In this document: positions 57,108 through 64,000 of the stretch, one piece after another
Layout: each line of letters starts with the position of its first letter
Position numbering within the stretch: position 1 is the stretch's first letter
Origin: Coleophoma eucalyptorum
Lineage: Eukaryota; Ascomycota; Leotiomycetes; Helotiales; Dermateaceae
Direction of reading: 5' to 3'
DNA length: 64,000 nucleotides
NCBI GenBank assembly: GCA_026120035.1
Contig: JALRME010000014.1
Location: 806,001 to 870,000 of the forward strand
Made by a program: the position numbers and the translations under genes
Notes under the pieces: model-generated
The model's database searches: none
What the model was told of the DNA's origin: nothing
What the model saw: only the letters and a program-made list of their open reading frames with translations

Positions 57108-57685
57108 TCATAGGAAATAAATGGTAGCGCTCGGTTTCACGAGTGCCCATGCTTCATCAAACGCCTTCAGCATCTCATCTGGCAGAGGACCCTTTTTTAG
57201 ACTTATTAGATTCTCCTCCAGGTCAGTCGTATTACCTGCGCCAATCATCACTGCATCACCACATTCCGTCTTCAGCAAGCTATGGTGAGTCGCCCATCTC
57301 AATGCAGCCTCGGCGGTAGTCATGCCCAGCTTTTGAACTACAGGTCTGATGATATCGAGCGCATCGAACTCTGTTTCATTCGACTCCATCCGATGCTCGC
57401 CCGCCTTTGCTTTCGGGTTGAATTTAACTTTCGGGTCGACCTGGCCGTGCTGCGTGCTGCCACGCTTGGCCTTATCGGTGAGGTGGCCTTTCTGCAGGGG
57501 ACGGAACATGTAGAACGCAATACCGTAGCGTCGTAGGCACGGGAATAGTTCCTGCTCGACGAGGCGCTGGATCGGGTTATATAGCCCTGAATAGACGTCT
57601 GGCTTTTCCAGCCGTTACGCTCGCACAGCTCACAGATTTGGGCCACTTCCTACGCTGCAAAGCAGCTAATCCCGATATTTGAAGT
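57108..57685 (-). pseudogene. Aldo-keto reductase (aflatoxin-aldehyde-reductase-like), truncated and broken
   Basis: The minus strand carries the C-terminal half of an AKR7-like protein: SNIGISCFAA, then TAG at 57650-57652 where relatives have Trp, EVAQICELCERNGW, a one-base loss in an A-run at about 57602-57607 that shifts frame, then RLVEQELFPCLRRYGIAFYM followed by FRPLQKGHLTDK, and to the end AGNTTDLEENL..KPSATIYFL. The N-terminal catalytic part with the tetrad Tyr and Lys is absent. The gene is divergent from the FAD monooxygenase. Confidence 0.85.
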
Positions 57686-57852
57686 AGAACAATGAATTTC
57701 TATAAAGAAACGACGATGCCGCGTTGAATCCTAATGATTTCTAGAAGTCACGAAATCTGATATCTTGTCGTTCGATCAACTGCACGCTCTCTCCGTCAAG
57801 AAGTATAGCAAAATACATATCATACTCAATTCTTTTATTAGCCCAATCAAGC

Positions 57853-59470
57853 ATGTCTGCAGAAGTGCTAGGGCAAACTCCGTCCCACGGCATCTCAGTC
57901 CTAGTCGTAGGGGCTGGCATCGGTGGTCTGATGGCGGCTATGGAATGCTCGCGAAGAGTCTACAGCGTTAAGATATTGGAGAGGTCTAAGGACGCCGTTA
58001 CAATAGGTCCGTTTTCCCCTGTTTGAATCATATCGGCAATGTTGATCTTCTCTATCCAGGTGATTCCTTTGCCATTGGACCCAGCGTGATCAGTGCGTTT
58101 CGCAACTATCCCGAAATGCAGAGGGAGAATGAACGCATTGCATGCAACCCGCTCAACCCGCTCATGAAATTCTGCGACCATCTGGGCAATCTCGTTAAAT
58201 GCCCCATGGACTTCAAAGAATTGCTAGCCGGTGCCTCGGCGGATGAGGGAAAACGCATATATAGGCATTCTCGTCCCAAATTTCATGCCATGCTCCTCGG
58301 TCAACTCCAGCGGATGGGATTGAAGGTCGATTACGGCCATGAAGTTGTGAAATATACTGAAAATGCCAATGAAGGCGTCGCTGGCGTTGTGACAAAGGCC
58401 GGCTTTCGAATTCAAGCGGACCTCGTTGTTGTAGCCGACGGCCTCCGCGGCGCATCGTAGCTTCTTATCGCTGGAAATGAGATCCCTTGCAGACCCAGTG
58501 GTGATGCAATTTACCGTGTTGCCTATCCTATTGAGATCGCTCTCAAAGACACCATGGTTGCGGAGCGCTGGCCATTAACAGAAGATGGCCGCTCCATCAT
58601 CGAAATGTGGATGGGTCCTGATTATACATTCTCAATCTGGCGTAACCACGAGGAAATGAGCTGGGCATTTAGCCGCCCAGATCCTGGCACAGTCCGAGAA
58701 TCCTGGGGAAACAAGGTCGATCCGGCTGAAGTGCTAAGATTTACAGCAACGATTCCCAACTGGCCTGAAGCCGCTGATTGGGTTATCATGACTACACCGA
58801 AGGACCAGCTCGTCGATTGGCAACTCATGTGGCGCGATCCGCAACCTAAATGGGCCTAAATGGACCTCTCCTGGCGCCCGAGTTGTCCAGCTCGGCGACG
58901 CAGCACACATATTCTTGCCCCAGTCCGGTAAATGGCGGCACCCAAGCCCTCGAGGGTGCCATCTCGCTCGGTACGTGTATCTCCATGGCTGCAGCCGAGG
59001 GGGTTCCGCAAGAGAACATCCCGAATGCAACGCGGGTGCACAATCTCCTCCGCTTTGAGCGTGTGTCTTGCCTATAGGCATTTGGCGTGCAAAATCGAAA
59101 GAAAATCAGATCAGATCACTCTATGAAACCAGGAAATGGAGTGAAAGAGAGTGGAGTGAAGCAAGTCAATGGTATGAAGCAAGAAAACGGAGCCAAGCCA
59201 GAGAACGACTTCAAGTGCTAGAAACGGGGGAAGGTAAGTGGGGGCGCCCAGAAACACCTTCTACATGTGGGAAAATGGATCTTGAACTACTTACCCGAAC
59301 AATATACGCTGGAGAACTATCACAAGGCTTTAGCACATCTACAAGATAGAACGCCGTTTGAAAACACCAATACTCCCCCTGGTCTGGCGTATCAACCTTG
59401 GACAATCGGGGGACTTCTTAAGGCACATGAGAATGGGGAGCCTACAATTCTGAATGGCAACTGGGATTGA
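57853..59470 (+). pseudogene. FAD-dependent monooxygenase (salicylate hydroxylase-like), inactivated
   Basis: The start at 57853 leads into VLVVGAGIGGLMAAMEC, the FAD-binding GxGxxG. An intron (58012-58070 approximately, ending CAG before GTGATTCC) gives GDSFAIGPSVI. The flavoprotein frame then has LVVVADGLRG, TAG at 58458-58460, a long middle with the PKDQLVDWQLMWRDPQPKW segment, a 10-bp tandem duplication at 58845-58864 (CCTAAATGG(G/A)), then the second FAD motif VVQLGDAAH..LPQSG in a shifted frame, one extra A at about 58930-58932 and TAG at 59075-59077. The C-terminus (PFENTNTPPGLAYQPWTI..ILNGNWD) is clear. At least four lesions make it a pseudogene. Confidence 0.9.
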
Positions 59471-61099
59471 GATCTTAAAGTAGCACTTTTCCAGAAAAGA
59501 CTAAGTTACGTTAAAGCTATTTTCAAAATTTCTTTCCAAGTTATCCTATCTCTTGAGATTTCATATTCAGAATATGCCAGCTCTATCATTCAAAGAATTG
59601 TTCCATAAACCAAGCTAGCTACATCATAACGTACAGAGTGGTTGCTATATTAGATTTTCCGTAAAATTATGAAAGAAATAATGATGGGAACAATTGAAGA
59701 GACCTGGCATTTCATCTGCAGGAAATGTCATGTTTGATGGAAGATGATGCCGGGGGGTGGTTTTTGCCCATTTTCCACAACAAAAATGTTTTCCTCGAGT
59801 CTCAGGAGCTGTTGCTGGGAATCTTTGGGGGGGAAGGGGTATGTCGGTGCTAAATATCTGGATGATCACCAAGTTCCAGAACCTTATAGCCGACTACTAG
59901 GGAATGGGGCATAGCATACGCGTCATCTTTTACGACAAAAAAGAAGTCTAAAGTATAGTCGATTTTATTAAGGCCAATTGGGAAAGGCTGAGATATTCTT
60001 GGTTTTCAAATTTGATCGACTATTATAAGCCTGCAATGAAAATGTTGAAAAATCACCTCATCAGGTGATGAATTATGTGATAAATATGCCTTCTGTGTTT
60101 TGGGATACATAATGTCGGAGATCACCTGCTTCGTTATTGAAAAGGGGTCACAAGTGGCATGACACAAGGAGAACAGATTCTAGACCTAACAATGGGGAAT
60201 AATCTTTTTGGTACATCTTTGACCTGTAGCGGTGCACATCCGGTAAGAGACCGAAATATACTACATGTTTATCACATGGAATTTCAATTCATGTGTGCTT
60301 GCGCCCAAGGCAGTTTGATTGAACACCATCGACACCCAATCACCACAGTGGTCACACCGAAAGTCAGTGCTGCTACAACGCAAATCCAGATGTTTGACGC
60401 TACGGCCAGACTCTATCCAACTTTGTTCTTGAACGCGGACCCGAAAAAAGTCTGTTCTAAGGTCGAGTCTGAGTCAAGTCTGTCGCTTCTAACTCGCAAA
60501 GCGACCGGTCGAGAAACCCTAAACGAGGAAAGTGTCCGGCACGTGCTACTGCCACCGCTACCGCCGCCTCGTTTGAAGCCACGACCATGCAGGTACGTGC
60601 CCTGAACCTTCGATCTGGCAGTTAATTTCAATGGGGGCGGGGGCTGGGGAGATGGATAAACAAGTTCTGATTCGAAAACATGAAATACGGCGTTGTCATC
60701 ACTCAATCACCTGCAAAGAAACATTATGTTTTGTTCGAACATCTCAGCACTGTGTTTTCGATATTATAAAGTAGCTGTTAATTTTGTGATTTATTTACCG
60801 CTAGACGTCAGATCCAGATGCTATAGCCGCCGTTTTATGGAACGAGCGTTCAGGGATCTGATCTACATGGAGCCTAAGCAACCCACGTCGTAGATCTCCC
60901 GCTTGAGAATCTACCGTACCCAACGAAGATTAAATCACCGATACACCATAAGTTCAAAAGGGAATTGAAAACAAATCACAAAGAAATAAGATTAATTGAA
61001 GTCTATCGCAAAACAATTTCATATTGGCATGGTTAAGTAGAATCAAAGATCGGTTTAAAAGAAATAATTACAGCACTACAGTAGCCAAAAGAAAACCCT
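59471..61099. other. Intergenic, no supported gene
   Basis: A 148-residue plus frame at 60159-60605 has no motif and a low-complexity Pro end; its reverse strand is also open. Otherwise nothing was recognised. Confidence 0.4.
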
Positions 61100-62054
61100 C
61101 TACTCGTTATCAGACACGGCACGGCGGGCCTGAGCGTCTCTGCGCATCTTCATGTTGTACTCAATGGCACGCTTCTTGGCAGCTGGTGACTGGGTGAAAG
61201 CAATGCTTCCACCGAAGTACTGTGGAGGACCGTTGGACATCTTGGCGACGCAAACATTGCTGGCACCGGCAACGCTACCAGTGCAGGTCATGCCAGCTGG
61301 CATCTGCATCTTGGCTTGGAAATCCATGACGGATGCGGTAGAGATACCAGCAACGCCGATACCTGGGACGTTCTGGGTCATCTCGGCGGTCTTGAAGGCA
61401 TTGGCATCAGTTCCACCGGAAGTGGCGTCGACCATGGCCATGTAGGGACCGGCACCATCCTGGTTGACTTGGTGAATGTTCATGGTAATGACACCCTGGT
61501 CATCGGTGGTTGGGAGACCAGCAGTGGCGCCCTTTCCGGCGGAGGCGGCAACACCTTGCTCCTTGGTTCCAGCTGGGGTGGAAACACCAGCAGTTGTTGC
61601 GGCGGCAGCAGCACGGCGGTAAAGGGTACCTGCCTCGTGGAGGTCACGGGCGGTGACGTTGGCTATAGAAAGATAGGGTTAGTACTTGTAACAAAGGACT
61701 AGGCGTTGGAGCTGAAGAAATCATGCTTACTCTTTCCACTCATGTAGCTTGTGATCATGGTGTTGGCAACGACGGCACCCTTGGAGTTGCGTCCAAGAGG
61801 CATGGTGGCAGCCTCACCGGGCACAAGGATAGAGGTATCGGCCTCGGCACCACAGAAAGGAGTTGGGCAATCACGAGGAGTGTTATCGATGACAGAGAGA
61901 GCGGGCATGTTGACACCTGTAGAAGTAAGAATATGTAGATATTGACTGGAGGGTATTACTAACCGTTGGCACCTTGAGCCTCAGTGACAACACCGTGGGC
62001 GTAAACGGAGGTGACAGCGAAAGCTGCACCGAGGATGACTGAAGAGTATTGCAT
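61100..62054 (-). CDS. Secreted Egh16-like protein (GEgh16/MAS family)
   Basis: Three exons on the minus strand: 61964-62054, 61731-61916 and 61100-61662, giving 279 residues. A signal peptide (SSVILGAAFAVTSVYA) is followed by HGVVTEAQGANGVNMPALSV, the conserved start of the mature Egh16-like protein, then DCPTPFCGAEAD, VNQDGAGPYMAMVDATSGG, MQMPAGMTCTGSVAGASNVCVAKMSN and a basic C-terminus. The Cys positions fit the family. These extracellular proteins are found in many ascomycetes; some are expressed during appressorium formation or insect infection, but a role here is not shown by sequence. All introns are canonical and no lesion is seen. Confidence 0.92.
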
Positions 62055-64000
62055 TTTGAGAGATAGAAATAACGACCTGCGTTGAAGAAGTAATTAAAAG
62101 ATAGTAAAGAATTAAGGAATGTTGAGAATGGAAATGAATTAAAATGGAATGATTGTAGACGTCGATGATACATGGAAAAGAGCAACTACTTATACTGCTT
62201 GGCCCAGCACCGTGACAGCAACCTGAAAAGCCTAGTTATCACCAAATTCCTGATCGTGAAACTCAAGAAACACGATGCCTGAACATCCAGCCGGGGCATA
62301 CGGTCAGGAGTGGGTACGGAAGGTTGTCAGCTGAAGTCTTAGCTCCTTGATTGTTTCGGCCATTCTGTTCCTGGAGAGGTGAAGCCATAGGATGCGGCTC
62401 TGCGCCTTTGGGAAGATTATGGATACCCAGGCTGTTCTGATTTGCAACCGGATAACCTTGGTTCCTCCGCACGGTCGGGTTTGCAATGGATGGATTTGAC
62501 ATGCATGAGGTATTAGTCGATCTCAAAACATGATCTGCACGCTACCCACTTGAAACCAGGAGGCGAGATGTCAGGGAACGCTTGGGCCAAGCATGGAGTA
62601 TGTCGTAGGTGAGGCCCTTGTTCAGATGTTCAAAGCTCGTATTACTGCTGCCATACGATGTAGAGTTGTTTCTGAACTGGCGAAGAAAACCGCGGATGGT
62701 TGCTCGCCTTAATGTCGTGACTCGCCTAACGTGGCTGGACTGTTACAACACCTTGCTGAACTCATTTCGGAGAATAGCCGATGCTCTGCTGGCCATGGCG
62801 GTGGGGCTGCATTCGCTACGCTTGAGAGAGCTCGAGAGTGAAGATCCTACCTGCTACAGAGTAAAGCCTTCGCGGGAGACCAACGGATAACCCCCAATGC
62901 GTGGCTCTCAGCCCAAACCAAACCGATACAATTCCTTGAAGTTTGACGGCCTTCCATCCTAAGCTTGGACATAACTTCCTGACGTGCCACACATCTACAA
63001 TGCATAGAGAGTAACAATTCTCTCTTATGTTGAGCAGGTCATTCAATGCCCATGGGTTCTAATACTCCCTGTTTGAAGACGGTTGGCTGAGGAGCGATGC
63101 GAGGGAGTTAAGACAGAGATAAGACCAACGATGACACTGTTGTGGCGAAGTCTGACAGCATGAGTAAGGATCACCCCAACGCCGATTAAAAAGAGATGTG
63201 CACAGATGCTGTCACGGCCAACTCAAAATGCTTCTAGAGAAGGCTCCAAGTCTCACGCTAGGACAAACAACACATGACAGCTTATGGTCTAAGGCTTGAG
63301 GGACAGGGTTGCAGGAGATCAAGTGGAGATCACGGGGCTCCACATCATGTGACTTGCAGTTTGCTCGCTTACGTCTCGAGAGTCGTGGTCGGGTAGGGAG
63401 AAATACAGCGCAATCGCCAGCCCGCAATCTAACCTATCTGATTTTGATTTCAAATCATGGCCTGGTGTTTATTGCCAGTAATGGGCAAACGTCATTCTAT
63501 AAATCGGCTTCTTCTGTCTTCTGGTATATGTAGCACCCTTCGAAATGGACAAATGATAGGAGCCAAGAAGTTATGCTATATGATCCACTAGGGGGGGGGG
63601 GGTGCACACGAAAATTTTACATTGGCCGTATCCCTGTGGCAGTTGGGAAATAAAAAAATATATCTATGCTCTGTTAGCTTACTATAAACACCATACTCTT
63701 CAACGTAGTAGTAATATTATAAGATAATTTCTGTTAAAGAATTAAAAATAAACAACTTAACATCTTTCAATTTCTTGATCAAAAGCTTTCTGAAAGAAAA
63801 ATCTAAATTCTCGAGGTAAACTTGAGACCTGCATAACTAGCATTGTACAGTGGTAGTGTGTATCGGTTCTAGTAATACTAGTTACTAATGTGCAACTGAT
63901 TGTTTTTTTTTAGAAACTATCTGGGGTTTTCTTCAATTCCCTTCAAGGCTGATCAAAGCTCCATAGGTCTAATACTAGGACTCAATACATACAATACATA
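62055..64000. other. Intergenic, no supported gene to window end
   Basis: Only short motif-free frames on both strands. A pure G12 run lies at 63591-63602. The last part (from about 63640) is AT-rich and ends in ACATACAATACATA-type repetition. Confidence 0.4.

Noticed and set aside
60159..60605. 148-residue plus-strand frame as a gene
   Set aside because: No motif, low-complexity Pro-rich end, and the reverse strand is also open.
1..64000. tRNA or rRNA genes
   Set aside because: A reading of both strands for T-loop and acceptor-stem patterns found no convincing candidate; a covariance search was not possible.

Overview
The window is nuclear DNA from a filamentous ascomycete (Pezizomycotina; a Leotiomycetes-type genome is a guess). 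The basis is short introns, mostly 46-80 nt with GT..AG ends and CTAAC/CTGAC-type branch sites, typical fungal families (fungal transcription factors, DHA2 transporters, an NB-ARC/TPR NLR, DUF6594, an Egh16-like secreted protein), and a pogo/Fot1 transposon and LTR elements that look mutated by a RIP-like process. All gene models were built by eye by joining exons and checking the reading phase; no search was run.

Layout. 1-3.2 kb: 3' part of a tartrate/isopropylmalate-type dehydrogenase, then a pirin. 3.4-5.8 kb: an LTR and a complete but dead pogo/Fot1 element with 44-bp inverted termini. 6.2-9.4 kb: an OSCA/TMEM63-type (CSC1-like) channel. 9.6-10.7 kb: transposon relics. 10.8-14.5 kb: a C2H2 zinc-finger protein and a DUF6594 membrane protein. 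14.5-19.2 kb: almost no recognisable genes. 19.2-21.8 kb: an SDR, a solo LTR with a perfect 5-bp target duplication, and a WD40 relic of an NLR. 23.7-29.6 kb: fructosamine-3-kinase-like protein, MFS transporter, AT-rich nested inverted repeats, and a CmcJ/AsaB-type oxidoreductase. 31.8-37.1 kb: a divergent pair of a membrane-anchored unknown protein and an NLR. 37.7-39.0 kb: an RNA 3'-phosphate cyclase gene with one in-frame TGA. 40-46 kb: a DHA2 transporter, a small secreted Gly/Ala peptide and an NmrA-like protein. 47.8-59.5 kb: a decaying cluster. 61.1-62.1 kb: an Egh16-like secreted protein.

The most interesting part is 47.8-59.5 kb. It holds a DHA2 transporter, a P450, a Zn2Cys6 regulator, an SDR-like reductase, an aldo-keto reductase and an FAD monooxygenase. 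This is the layout of a secondary-metabolite or aromatic-modification cluster, but no backbone synthase is visible. The regulator, transporter and SDR are intact, while the P450, AKR and FAD monooxygenase each carry stops and frameshifts. A repeated element, ACGGACGGT (two CGG triplets one base apart), lies in the promoters of the transporter and the SDR and is a good candidate operator for the local regulator.
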